From: JAXDJH01 sp034663635
GTDB lineage: Bacteria; Actinomycetota; CADDZG01; WHSQ01
Reading direction: 5' to 3'
Assembly: GCA_034663635.1 (NCBI GenBank)
Contig: JAXDJH010000028.1
Span: 1-18,767, forward strand
Length of the DNA stretch: 18,767 nt
Position 1 is the first letter of the stretch. Each line of letters opens with the position of its first letter. Both the position numbers and the translations under genes were made by a program. This document shows, piece by piece, positions 1 through 8,041 of the stretch. Under the pieces are notes generated by a model that saw nothing but the letters and a program-made list of their open reading frames with translations, ran no database searches and had not been told where the DNA came from.

Positions 1-177
1 GGCCGGGTCGTATCGCAGTACCCCGCCGAAATACAGAACGGTGATGATCTCGACCATCGATAGCGAGCTGGAGGGATGACCGGACCCGGCCTCCGTGGTG
101 GATTCCACGATGTGCCTGCGCAGGCGCTTCGTGATCGCCTCGAGTTCGTTCCTATCTACCGAAACGGGCTCCCGCAT
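1..177 (-). CDS. Transketolase, N-terminal (thiamine-diphosphate) subunit, 5' part only
   Basis: Reading the minus strand from the ATG at 177-175 gives 59 uninterrupted codons to the left edge. The segment AGSGHPSSSLSMVEIITVLYF at residues 30-50 is the conserved N-terminal region of transketolase that contributes to thiamine-diphosphate and sugar-phosphate binding. Transketolase moves two-carbon units between sugar phosphates in the non-oxidative pentose phosphate pathway in the cytosol. The short lead-in before this motif resembles the split, two-subunit form (separate N and C chains) more than the single-chain enzyme, but the remainder lies outside the window. A strong Shine-Dalgarno sequence GGAGGT (complement of 181-186) sits four bases before the ATG. 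The gene is divergent from hisS across about 100 bases. Family call is confident; split versus full-length is inference. Confidence 0.85.
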   Translation of the reverse strand, partial: MREPVSVDRNELEAITKRLRRHIVESTTEAGSGHPSSSLSMVEIITVLYFGGVLRYDPA

Positions 178-207
178 CGCACCTCCATCGGCCGTATCAG
201 GGAGAGT

Positions 208-236
208 TTGCCGTATCCAACCACACCGGCTATCTG
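208..236 (+). promoter_or_regulatory. Possible housekeeping promoter for hisS
   Basis: TTGCCG at 208-213 and TATCTG at 231-236 are 17 bases apart, the usual spacing for a sigma-70-type promoter, and lie about 40 bases before the hisS start. The match to consensus is weak (four of six and three of six). The short divergent gap must hold promoters for both hisS and the transketolase gene, which is the main contextual support. Confidence 0.25.
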
Positions 237-277
237 CTCCTTTTTGACCGCACTCACGCGCCCGTAGGATGCCCCGC

Positions 278-1540
278 ATGACCGAGGAACCCGGCGGCCT
301 TCGCGCGCCCAGAGGCACGCGCGACATCCTCCCTCCCGAGTCTTGGGCTTGGCTGGAGGTCGTTGGCCTGGCCCTGCAGACGTTCGCGGAGGCCGGCTAC
401 GCGCCGATCGAAACGCCCATCTTCGAGCACACCGAGGTGTTCCAGCGCGGGGTCGGTGAGGCAAGCGAGGTGGTCAACAAGCAGATGTACACGTTCACGG
501 ACCGAGGCGACCGCTCGCTAACCCTCCGGCCGGAGGGAACCGCCCCCGTGATGCGAGCGGTCCTCGAGCACGGGCTACACAAGGGTCCTCTTCCGGTGAA
601 GGTCGCCTACGCCGGGCCGATGTTCCGTCAAGAGCGACCACAGAAAGGGCGGTACCGCCAGTTCTTCCAGGTCGGCCTTGAAGCGATCGGATCGGACGAT
701 CCCTTAGTGGACGCGGAAGCGATCGAAGTGGGGCAGAGGTTCTTCGCCGCGGCCGGAGTAGACGCCCGACTCAAGCTCAATTCGATCGGCCATGTCGATA
801 CCTCTTGCCGGCTCGGCTACATGAAGGTCTTGGTCGAATTCCTCGAGGCTCACGAGTCCGACCTTGCCCCCGAGGATCGTGAGCGCATCACGACGAACCC
901 GCTGCGCACTTTCGATTCGAAGGAGCCGCAGACCATCGAGGTGATGAAAGAGGCACCGCTCTTGGTGGACCGGCTCTGTCCCGCATGCCGCGAGCACTTC
1001 GAAGCGGTTCAAGGCCTTCTTAAAGAGGTGGGCGTGGACTTCGATCTCGACCCCCGATTGGTCAGAGGGTTGGACTACTACACGAGAACGGCTTTCGAAT
1101 GGGTCTCGACGGGTCTGGGGTCCCAGGATTCCGTTGGGGGTGGTGGACGCTACGACGGGCTGTCCGAGGCGCTCGGAGGGCCGCCTCTGCCATCTATCGG
1201 CATTGCGCCCGGGATCGATCGCATCATGCTGGCCCGCGAGGCTCCGGTAGCTAAAGGCGCGGTGCGCGTTTACGTAGTTTCGATAGGACCCGAGGCGAGG
1301 TCCGGCGCGTTCTCGTTGGCCACCAGGCTGCGCCGCGCAGGGATCGGGACCGACCTAGATCTCGTCGGCCGGAGCATGAAGGGTCAGATGAAAGACGCGT
1401 CGCGCTCGGGGGCTCGATATGCCCTGATCATCGGAGCATCCGAGCTCGCTTCGGGTGTGGCGTCGCTTAAGGATCTGGATACGGGGGACCAACGCGAGGT
1501 TCCACTCGATGACCTGGAAAGGGCGGTATCGAAGAAGTGA
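278..1540 (+). CDS. hisS: Histidyl-tRNA synthetase
   Basis: This class II aminoacyl-tRNA synthetase charges tRNA-His with histidine in the cytosol. The N-terminus reads RAPRGTRDILPPES, then motif 1 (GYAPIETPIFEHTEVF), motif 2 around FRQERPQKGRYRQFFQ, the histidine-specific segment LVRGLDYYTRTAFEW, and motif 3 around SIGIAPGIDRIML. An anticodon-binding domain follows at the C-terminus. The length of 420 residues is normal. I prefer the ATG at 278, which has AGGA eight bases upstream; an in-frame ATG at 269 would add three residues but has no spaced ribosome-binding site. The stop codon (1538-1540) shares its last base with the aspS ATG, so the two genes are probably co-transcribed and translationally coupled. 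Confidence 0.97.
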   Translation: MTEEPGGLRAPRGTRDILPPESWAWLEVVGLALQTFAEAGYAPIETPIFEHTEVFQRGVGEASEVVNKQMYTFTDRGDRSLTLRPEGTAPVMRAVLEHGLHKGPLPVKVAYAGPMFRQERPQKGRYRQFFQVGLEAIGSDDPLVDAEAIEVGQRFFAAAGVDARLKLNSIGHVDTSCRLGYMKVLVEFLEAHESDLAPEDRERITTNPLRTFDSKEPQTIEVMKEAPLLVDRLCPACREHFEAVQGLLKEVGVDFDLDPRLVRGLDYYTRTAFEWVSTGLGSQDSVGGGGRYDGLSEALGGPPLPSIGIAPGIDRIMLAREAPVAKGAVRVYVVSIGPEARSGAFSLATRLRRAGIGTDLDLVGRSMKGQMKDASRSGARYALIIGASELASGVASLKDLDTGDQREVPLDDLERAVSKK

Positions 1541-3327
1541 TGCGTTCGCACACATGCGGGGTGTTGAGGGCCGACAACATCGGCGATGAGGTGACGTTGT
1601 GCGGATGGGTGCATACACGCCGCGATCACGGCGGTGTCACCTTCATAGATCTCCGAGACACGACCGGCCTGATCCAAGTGGTCTTCAATCCGGATACCGA
1701 CGCGAGCGCGCACGACGCAGCGCAGGAACTTCGCAATGAGTTCTGCATCCGAGTAATCGGGGAGGTCCGCGCCCGTAAGGAGGGGACCGTCAACGACCGG
1801 CTGGCGACCGGCGAGATCGAAGTCGCGGCCATGCGACTCGAGGTCCTCTCTCCCAGCGAGACGCCGCCCTTCCAGATCGACGAACACCAGGATGTCGACG
1901 AGCTTTTGCGGCTGAAATATCGCTATCTCGACCTTCGCCGGGAACGGTTGCAACACAACCTAAAGCTGCGCCACAAGATCGTCGGCGGGATAAGACGCTT
2001 CTTCGACTCGGAGGGCTTCATCGAGATCGAAACGCCCATGTTGACCCGGTCGACGCCGGAGGGCGCGCGCGACTACCTGGTTCCTTCCCGCGTTCACGCC
2101 GGGGCTTTCTACGCGCTTCCACAGTCACCACAACTCTTCAAGCAACTCTTCATGGTGTCGGGGTTGGATCGCTACTACCAGATCGTTCGTTGCTTCCGAG
2201 ATGAGGACCTGCGCGCCGATCGCCAACCTGAGTTCACCCAGCTCGATCTCGAGATGTCCTTCGTGGATGTCGAGGACGTGCTGGACGTAACCGAGAGGAT
2301 GTTCATCCAGGTCTGGCGCGAGGCGATGGGCGTCGAACTCGAACCCTTCGTTCGCCTCCCGTATCAGGAATCGATGGATCGCTTCGGAGTGGACAAGCCG
2401 GACCTTCGTTTCGGACTCGAACTGTCGGATCTGTCCGACGTCTTCGCCGCGACCGAGGTGAAGGTGTTCCGGTCGGTCCTGGATTCCGGTGGTTCGGTCC
2501 GCGCGATCGCGGTGCCGGGCAAAGGCGACCTCGGCCGGAAGGACTTGGATTCCATCGTCGAGGAGGCAAAGACGCTCGGCGCGGGTGGGTTGGTGTGGGT
2601 CGCGGTCACAAGCGAGGGACTCCGTTCGCCGCTGGACAAGTTCTTCTCGGATGAGGAGCGCTCCGACCTGGTCAAGAAGACTGGCGCGGCCGAAGGGGAC
2701 CTGATCCTGATCGTCGCCGACTCGAAGACGAGCGTCGTCTACAAAGTCCTCGGTGGCCTTAGGAATCGCTTGGCCGAGAGGTTCGGGCTCATTCCGCAAC
2801 TCGACCTCACCGACCCGGATGCGTGGCGATTCGCATGGATCGTCGACTTTCCTTGGTTCGAGTACGACGAGGCGGAGAGCAGGTGGAACCCCATCCATCA
2901 TCCGTTCACGGGGGTCACCGACGAAACGCTGCAATACCTCGAGACCGATCCCGCCAAGGTGATCTCGAAGTCTTACGACATCACTCTCAACGGCTGGGAG
3001 CTCGCGAGTGGGAGTATCCGTATCCACGACCGTCGGCTGCAAGAGCGAGTATTCGCCGCGCTTGGGATCGGCCCCGACGAGGCCCAGGAGAAGTTCGGGT
3101 TCCTCCTCAACGCGTTCCGTTACGGCCCGCCACCTCATGGAGGCATCGCTCCAGGCATCGACAGGATCGTTGCACTTGCAGCCGGCGAGACGAACATCAG
3201 GGAAGTGATCGCATTCCCCAAGACTCAGACCGCCTTCGATCCCCTGACCGGGGCACCGACGCGCGTCGACGAGGATCAGCTCGCAGCTCTTTACTTGAAG
3301 TCAACCGCACCTCCGCCGGAGCAGTAG
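1540..3327 (+). CDS. aspS: Aspartyl-tRNA synthetase, probably non-discriminating (Asp/Asn)
   Basis: A bacterial-type class IIb synthetase of 595 residues. It has an N-terminal OB-fold anticodon-binding domain (VTLCGWVHTRRDHGG near residues 18-32), motif 1 (GFIEIETPMLTRSTPEGARD), the catalytic QSPQLFKQ and FRDEDLRADRQPEFTQLD segments, a bacterial GAD insertion in the middle, and motif 3 (GGIAPGIDRIVAL). The C-terminus carries FPKTQTAFDPLTGAP. His30 and Gly82 occupy the two OB-fold positions associated with non-discriminating enzymes (His31/Gly82 in Pseudomonas aeruginosa; Leu and Lys in E. coli), so it may also charge tRNA-Asn with Asp for later amidation by GatCAB. The ATG at 1540 overlaps the hisS stop as TGATG; a GTG one codon earlier is possible. 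No strong ribosome-binding site is seen, consistent with coupling to hisS. Confidence 0.97.
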   Translation: MRSHTCGVLRADNIGDEVTLCGWVHTRRDHGGVTFIDLRDTTGLIQVVFNPDTDASAHDAAQELRNEFCIRVIGEVRARKEGTVNDRLATGEIEVAAMRLEVLSPSETPPFQIDEHQDVDELLRLKYRYLDLRRERLQHNLKLRHKIVGGIRRFFDSEGFIEIETPMLTRSTPEGARDYLVPSRVHAGAFYALPQSPQLFKQLFMVSGLDRYYQIVRCFRDEDLRADRQPEFTQLDLEMSFVDVEDVLDVTERMFIQVWREAMGVELEPFVRLPYQESMDRFGVDKPDLRFGLELSDLSDVFAATEVKVFRSVLDSGGSVRAIAVPGKGDLGRKDLDSIVEEAKTLGAGGLVWVAVTSEGLRSPLDKFFSDEERSDLVKKTGAAEGDLILIVADSKTSVVYKVLGGLRNRLAERFGLIPQLDLTDPDAWRFAWIVDFPWFEYDEAESRWNPIHHPFTGVTDETLQYLETDPAKVISKSYDITLNGWELASGSIRIHDRRLQERVFAALGIGPDEAQEKFGFLLNAFRYGPPPHGGIAPGIDRIVALAAGETNIREVIAFPKTQTAFDPLTGAPTRVDEDQLAALYLKSTAPPPEQ

Positions 3328-3337
3328 GGAGAGGGCG

Positions 3338-4651
3338 GTGGACCTCTTCGATCATTCGTTAGAGGAACGTTTTGCCGAATACGCGCCGCTTGCCGCGCGC
3401 ATGCGACCGAAGACCCTCGATGAGATCGCCGGGCAACAGCATCTTCTCGGCGAGGGTCGAGCCCTTCGAGCCTTGGTCGCGAGCGGCGATGTTTCCTCGA
3501 TAGTCCTATGGGGGCCGGCTGGTTCGGGGAAGACGACGCTCGCTCATGTGGTCGCGAATTCGGCCGACGCGCACTTCGAACCGATGTCGGCCGTTTCTGC
3601 CGGGGTCGCGGACGTGCGGAAGGCGATCGAGGCCGCAAAGGAACGCCTTGGGCAACTAGGTCGTCGCACCGTCCTTTTCCTCGATGAGATCCACCGGTTC
3701 AACAAGTCTCAGCAAGACGCGCTGCTGCCCGCGGTGGAGAACGGCTGGATCGTGCTCGTAGGAGCCACAACCGAGAACCCATCTTTCGAGATCAACTCGC
3801 CGCTCATGTCGCGCAGTCTTCTGTTCCGGTTGGAATCGCTGACCGACGAAGAGATCGTGGGCTTGCTCAAGCGTGCCCTAACCGACGAGGAGAAGGGTCT
3901 TGGCCGGCTCGATCTAGAGGTCGATGAAGACGCGTTGACCCATATCGCGCGCGGAGTGGGCGGTGACGCCAGAGCCGGATTCAACGCCTTGGAAGCCGCC
4001 GCGACCATGGCAACCGGATCCGGTCGCATCGACCTCCGGATCGCCGAAGAAGCCCTTCAACGACGGGCTCTTCCCTACGACAAGGCGGGGGACTGGCACT
4101 ACGACACGATCTCGGCGTTCATCAAGTCGATGAGGGGCTCGGACCCCGACGCAGCCGTCTACTGGATGGCGAGGATGCTCGACTCCGGCGAGGACCCACG
4201 CTTCATCGCGAGAAGGATGGTGATCTTCGCAAGTGAGGATGTCGGTAATGCAGACCCCGTCGCTCTCCAGGTCGCCGTCGCTGCTCACCACGCTCTGGAG
4301 TTCGTGGGACTGCCGGAGGCGAAACTGAATCTGGCTCAGGCGACCGTTTATCTAGCGCTGGCCCCGAAATCGAATGCGAGCGCACTTGCCATCTGGCGCG
4401 CCGAAGCGGAGGTGAAGGCCTCCGGGCCGTTACCTGTGCCGAAACATCTCCGCGACTCCCACGCGCAGGCCTCTCGTTCCATAGGAGCGGGGAAGGGATA
4501 CGAATACCCGCACGAATCGGGCGGATGGGCCGACCAGAGATATCTTCCCGATGAGCTGGCTCAACCGGGGTTCTTCAAGGCGGTCGAAGGCGTAGAAAGA
4601 GATCTCTCGGCCCGGCTGGAAAGGATCAAGAAGGAGTCACATAAAGAGTGA
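3338..4651 (+). CDS. rarA: Replication-associated recombination protein A (RarA/MgsA, AAA+ ATPase)
   Basis: RarA is a clamp-loader-like AAA+ ATPase that acts at stalled replication forks. The 437-residue protein shows a Walker A motif GPAGSGKTT at residues 59-67, a Walker B/DEIH-type motif LFLDEIHRFNKSQQDALLP at 113-131, and the sensor stretch GATTENPSFEINSPLMSR at 142-159. The C-terminal MgsA oligomerisation domain includes SEDVGNADPVALQVAVAA. The start is the GTG at 3338, preceded by the purine-rich GGGAGAGGG at 3327-3335. Only ten bases separate it from the aspS stop, so it likely belongs to the same transcript. rarA close to aspS, hisS and alaS is common in Actinomycetota. Confidence 0.95.
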   Translation: MDLFDHSLEERFAEYAPLAARMRPKTLDEIAGQQHLLGEGRALRALVASGDVSSIVLWGPAGSGKTTLAHVVANSADAHFEPMSAVSAGVADVRKAIEAAKERLGQLGRRTVLFLDEIHRFNKSQQDALLPAVENGWIVLVGATTENPSFEINSPLMSRSLLFRLESLTDEEIVGLLKRALTDEEKGLGRLDLEVDEDALTHIARGVGGDARAGFNALEAAATMATGSGRIDLRIAEEALQRRALPYDKAGDWHYDTISAFIKSMRGSDPDAAVYWMARMLDSGEDPRFIARRMVIFASEDVGNADPVALQVAVAAHHALEFVGLPEAKLNLAQATVYLALAPKSNASALAIWRAEAEVKASGPLPVPKHLRDSHAQASRSIGAGKGYEYPHESGGWADQRYLPDELAQPGFFKAVEGVERDLSARLERIKKESHKE

Positions 4652-4665
4652 GTGGGCCTTTTATT
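4631..4665 (+). terminator. Possible weak intrinsic terminator at the end of rarA
   Basis: AAGG and AGTCAC (4631-4640) can pair with GTGAGT (4648-4653) and CCTT (4657-4660), with one G-G mismatch and a three-base bulge. A T-rich run TTATT follows at 4661-4665. It overlaps the last rarA codons. The stem is imperfect, so this is a tentative call. Confidence 0.2.
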
Positions 4666-4704
4666 CCTCCGAAGTAACTAGTACTTTCCTCAAGGAAGGA
4701 AGGC

Positions 4705-4722
4705 ATGCGGTCGAAAAGATGA
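4705..4722 (+). CDS. Possible five-codon leader peptide ahead of the first pilin gene
   Basis: The strongest ribosome-binding sequence in the gap, AAGGAAGGAAGG at 4692-4703, is well placed for the ATG at 4705, not for the pilin ATG 14 bases further on. From 4705 the frame encodes Met-Arg-Ser-Lys-Arg and stops at 4720-4722, overlapping the pilin start codon (4719-4721) as ATGA. Translation could therefore be passed from the leader to the pilin. CTTTCC at 4684-4689 can pair with GGAAGG at 4694-4699 and hide the ribosome-binding site. A chance mini-ORF is a real alternative. Confidence 0.3.
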   Translation: MRSKR

Positions 4723-5171
4723 GCATGAAAAAGCTGGGGAACAGAGATCGGACCGACCGGGGTTTCACCCTGATCGAGTTGCTCGTCGTCATCCTGATCA
4801 TCGCTATCCTCGCTGCGATAGCGATCCCGATCTTCCTCAATCAGCGTAAGAAGAGCTACGTCGCTCAGTCTCAGTCCGCGCTCAAGAACGCCGCGACCGC
4901 GATCGAGTCTTACTCGATCGAAACGGGGGGCGACTTCACCGGGATCGACGGGGCCGACTCGGTCGCCAACAACGCGGCCTACCAGCTTCTGTCCGCCAAT
5001 GGGTACAAGAAGGCCCAAGACGTCCAGATCACCGTCGCCGTCAGCGGGCTCATCTACTGCGTCACGGCGACGCACCCGAACCTCAACGGTTCGCCTCCCG
5101 ACCCCTGGTACGTCGCTACTTACAGCAGCAACATCGGGAGCCCCGTGGTCACCGATGCGGACGCCTGTTAG
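4719..5171 (+). CDS. Type IV pilin-like protein (prepilin) with a C-terminal disulfide loop
   Basis: A 150-residue prepilin. A 15-residue, charged leader ends in Gly15 and is followed by Phe16-Thr-Leu-Ile-Glu20, the recognition site of prepilin peptidase; Glu20 is the conserved Glu5 of the mature protein. The hydrophobic helix continues to about residue 40 (ending AIAIPIFLNQRKK) and would anchor the subunit in the membrane before assembly. Cys114 and Cys150 at the C-terminus could form the disulfide-bounded D-loop of type IV pilins. It lies alone between rarA and alaS, about 9 kb from the pilus motor genes, and its N-terminal helix is almost identical to the pilin at 18645. ATG 4719 is chosen for its ATGA overlap with a mini-ORF; ATG 4725 is possible. 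Major versus minor pilin cannot be decided. Confidence 0.9.
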   Translation: MSMKKLGNRDRTDRGFTLIELLVVILIIAILAAIAIPIFLNQRKKSYVAQSQSALKNAATAIESYSIETGGDFTGIDGADSVANNAAYQLLSANGYKKAQDVQITVAVSGLIYCVTATHPNLNGSPPDPWYVATYSSNIGSPVVTDADAC

Positions 5172-5210
5172 CAAGAGCGACGGGCGCCGGGTCCGGTTAA
5201 GGTCGGGCTC

Positions 5211-5378
5211 ATGATCAAAACATTCCTCTGGATAGTGGTGGGCGTCATCGTCGCGCTTCAGCTCGAGCGGCTGTTGGGTGGCTTGAGATCCAGGTTCTCG
5301 CCGAGCGCAGTCACCGGCAGCATGCTGGACCGGGTGAACGAGCGCCTGGAGCGGGATCGCTTCGGCGTTCGCTCGTAG
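5211..5378 (+). CDS. Small single-pass membrane protein upstream of alaS (DUF6167-like by position)
   Basis: ATG 5211 opens a 55-codon frame ending in TAG at 5376-5378. Residues 4-17 (TFLWIVVGVIVALQ) form one hydrophobic segment, followed by a basic, partly amphipathic tail ending ERLERDRFGVRS. AAGG at 5199-5202 is a suitable ribosome-binding site. In many actinobacteria a short protein with one N-terminal membrane helix and a charged tail is encoded just before alaS (annotated DUF6167 or similar, next to DUF948). The position and architecture match, but I cannot confirm homology at this length. Its function is unknown. It ends 32 bases before alaS and probably shares a transcript with it. 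Confidence 0.65.
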   Translation: MIKTFLWIVVGVIVALQLERLLGGLRSRFSPSAVTGSMLDRVNERLERDRFGVRS

Positions 5379-5410
5379 TCGCTCTAACCCCCCTGTAGCC
5401 TCTCCCACCC

Positions 5411-8041
5411 ATGGATTCGAACGAGATACGAGAGCGATTCCTCGCCTACTTCGAGGAGCGCGGTCATCAGCGGCTGCCATCGTCGTCGCTCGTCCCCAAC
5501 GATCCAACGCTCCTGCTGACGAATGCAGGGATGAATCAGTTCAAGCCATATTTCCTGGGGGAGCAGAGCCCGCCGTCGGCGAGAGCGATCACCGTCCAGA
5601 AGTGCTTTCGGACGACCGACATCGACGAGGTTGGCAAAACGTCCAGACACCTGACTTTCTTCGAGATGCTCGGAAACTTCTCGTTCGGCGACTACTACAA
5701 GTCGGCGGCAGCCGCGTGGGCCTGGGAACTCGTGACCGAGGGCTACGGACTTGATCCAGACCGGCTCTGGGTCACCGTCTTCGAGACCGATCAAGAAGCC
5801 CGAGACATCTGGCAAGACGAGGTAGGGGTTCGACCCGAGCGCGTCATCGACCGAGGACGGAAGGACAACTTCTGGTCGATGGGCGTCGCCGGGCCCTGCG
5901 GTCCGTGTTCGGAGATCTTCGTGGACCTGGGGGAGGCGTTCGGCGCGTCATCCGATCAAGGTCCCGCAGGCAACGAGGATCGATATCTCGAGATCTGGAA
6001 CCTCGTCTTCATGCAGAACCAGTGCAACGCGGCGATCGAACCGGTCGAAGAATTGCCGAGGAAGAACATCGACACGGGCGCGGGCGTGGAAAGGCTTGCG
6101 ATGGTTCTGCAGGGGGCCGCCTCTATCTACGAGACCGACACCCTCGGCGGGATGGTCGCTCGCGCCGCGGAGCTAGTCGAGAAGAGCTACGGCTCGGACC
6201 CTCGCGTGGACCGTGGGCTGAGGATCATGGCCGACCACGGTCGTTCCTTATCGTTCCTCATCGCCGACGGCGTGCTCCCATCGAACGAGGGCCGGGGTTA
6301 CGTTCTCCGAAGGATCATGCGACGCGCCGTCCGTCAAGCGCGCCTGCTCGGGCGTGAATCCCCGACGCTCGTGCATCTCGTCGATCAAACCGTCGACCTG
6401 ATGGGAAAGGCGTATCCGGAGCTCTTGGAGCGTCGGGATTTCCTCGTCGAGGTTGCGACTTGGGAAGAAGAACGATTCAGCGCAACGTTGCGGCAAGGTT
6501 TGACCTTGCTCGATCAAGAGATCGGTGCGACACGGAGCGGCGGTGGCAAGGCCCTCCCCGGGTCTGTGGCGTTCAAACTTCACGACACTTTCGGTTTTCC
6601 GATCGACATCACGATGGAGATCGCGTCCGAAGCCGGACTCGATGTCGACGCGGCCGAATTCGAAAGCCTCATGTCGGAGCAGCGTGAACGAGCCCGTGCT
6701 GCGCGCACGACGGACATCGATTCGTCGGTGACCGACGTCGCAGAGCCGATCCTCGCCGAGCATGGCGGGACCGAGTTCCTGGGCTACGAGCATCTCGCGA
6801 CCTCGGCTCGCGTCATTGCGATCTTGAAAGGCGGCCTCGCCGCGGTAGTGGCTGGGGAAGGAGATACCGCCGAGATCGTTCTCGATCGCACCGTCTTCTA
6901 CGCGGAGGGCGGAGGGCAGGTGGGGGACCGCGGTTTGATCCAAAGCGCGTCGGGCTCTGCGGAGGTCATCGATACGCACAGGATCCTGCCGGGCCTGACG
7001 GGTCATCGTGTCACGGTGAATGCCGGCGAGATACGCGTGGGAGACGAGGTGGAAGGCGCGGTCGATCCGGACTGGCGCGAGGGCAGCCAGAAAGCGCACA
7101 CCGCTACCCATATCGTTCATTGGATCCTGAGAGACAGGCTCGGCGAACACGCCAAGCAGGCGGGGTCGCTGGTGGAGCCCGGCCGCCTGCGTTTCGACTT
7201 CAATCACTTCGAAGCTCTGAATGACGATCAGGTCGCGGATATCTCGAGCGAGTTGCAACACAGAGTCTTCTCCGATGATGGGGTTCGCGCCTATGAAACG
7301 AGCTACGAATACGCGCGCTCGATCGGAGCGATGGCGATCTTCGGTGAGAAGTACGGCGACTTCGTCAGGGTCGTCGAAGTAGGCGAATACTCAAAGGAGC
7401 TCTGCGGGGGAACCCACGTGCCTCACACGAGTCGGATCGGCGTCTCGGTTATCACCGCGGAGGGGTCGGTCGGGGCGAACCTGAGACGAGTAGAGGCGCT
7501 GGTGGGTCGAGACGGGTTGGGCCATCTCGAGCGGCGAGCGGCCGCTCTGGAGAAGATCGCCGGAGCACTTAAGAGCACTCCGGATGAAGCTTATGAACGA
7601 CTCGAAAAGCTCCTCGAGACACACCGGGATATGGAGCGCCGCATCGGTGAGATCGAACGCAAGGACGCCGAGCGGGAAGCCGTAACGCTGCTAGAGAACG
7701 CAGTCGACGTCGGCGGCGCGCGCCTAGTGGTTGCTCGACGCGACCTGGATGTCGATGGTCTTCGCTCGCTTGCCCAGGCTCTCAGATCGAAACTTGACAG
7801 TGGGGTTGTCGTTCTCGGCCGGGCGGGAGAGGGCAAGGCCAATCTTGTCGTGGCGGTCACGAAGGACCTCGTCGAACGCGGCATCTCGGCGAAGGATGTG
7901 CTTGCGCCCGGCTCGTCGCTGCTCGGTGGCGGCGGTGGCGGGAAACCCGACCTGGCGATCTCGGGCGGACCGAACGCGGACCGGATCGATGAGGCGCTCG
8001 AAGCCTCGGCCCGGTTGGCTCGTTCCGCACTCACAGGATGA
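5411..8041 (+). CDS. alaS: Alanyl-tRNA synthetase
   Basis: A full-length, 876-residue class II synthetase that charges tRNA-Ala and edits mischarged Ser/Gly. The aminoacylation domain begins IRERFLAYFEERGH and includes TNAGMNQFKPYFLG and the FRTTDIDEVGKTSRHLTFFEM region. The editing domain carries zinc-binding histidines in HTATHIVHW (near residue 563) and the Cys/His pair in CGGTHVPHT (near residue 664). A C-terminal DHHA1-type C-Ala domain contains a Gly-rich segment (LLGGGGGGKPD) and ends near ADRIDEALE. No Shine-Dalgarno sequence lies before the ATG: 5379-5410 is pyrimidine-rich, so it may be coupled to the upstream small gene or leaderless. Its stop overlaps the ruvX start as ATGA. Confidence 0.97.
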   Translation: MDSNEIRERFLAYFEERGHQRLPSSSLVPNDPTLLLTNAGMNQFKPYFLGEQSPPSARAITVQKCFRTTDIDEVGKTSRHLTFFEMLGNFSFGDYYKSAAAAWAWELVTEGYGLDPDRLWVTVFETDQEARDIWQDEVGVRPERVIDRGRKDNFWSMGVAGPCGPCSEIFVDLGEAFGASSDQGPAGNEDRYLEIWNLVFMQNQCNAAIEPVEELPRKNIDTGAGVERLAMVLQGAASIYETDTLGGMVARAAELVEKSYGSDPRVDRGLRIMADHGRSLSFLIADGVLPSNEGRGYVLRRIMRRAVRQARLLGRESPTLVHLVDQTVDLMGKAYPELLERRDFLVEVATWEEERFSATLRQGLTLLDQEIGATRSGGGKALPGSVAFKLHDTFGFPIDITMEIASEAGLDVDAAEFESLMSEQRERARAARTTDIDSSVTDVAEPILAEHGGTEFLGYEHLATSARVIAILKGGLAAVVAGEGDTAEIVLDRTVFYAEGGGQVGDRGLIQSASGSAEVIDTHRILPGLTGHRVTVNAGEIRVGDEVEGAVDPDWREGSQKAHTATHIVHWILRDRLGEHAKQAGSLVEPGRLRFDFNHFEALNDDQVADISSELQHRVFSDDGVRAYETSYEYARSIGAMAIFGEKYGDFVRVVEVGEYSKELCGGTHVPHTSRIGVSVITAEGSVGANLRRVEALVGRDGLGHLERRAAALEKIAGALKSTPDEAYERLEKLLETHRDMERRIGEIERKDAEREAVTLLENAVDVGGARLVVARRDLDVDGLRSLAQALRSKLDSGVVVLGRAGEGKANLVVAVTKDLVERGISAKDVLAPGSSLLGGGGGGKPDLAISGGPNADRIDEALEASARLARSALTG

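Noticed and set aside
76..267. Plus-strand 63-codon frame before hisS
   Set aside because: It is antisense to the transketolase start, which has a conserved motif and a good ribosome-binding site.
2125..3138. Long open frame on the minus strand inside aspS
   Set aside because: It lies wholly antisense to a clearly conserved gene and shows no domain; long antisense frames are expected in high-GC DNA.
4642..4675. Sigma-28-like promoter for the first pilin (TAAAGAGT at 4642 with TCCGAAGT at 4668)
   Set aside because: The spacer would be 18 bases instead of 11-12, and the -10 match is poor.
4626..5507. 293-codon minus-strand frame across the first pilin and the start of alaS
   Set aside because: It covers the pilin, the small membrane protein and the alaS start, all better supported on the plus strand; its product is low-complexity and Arg/Asp-rich.
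6248..7261. Long open frame on the minus strand inside alaS
   Set aside because: Antisense to the conserved alaS catalytic and editing domains, with no recognisable motif or ribosome-binding site.
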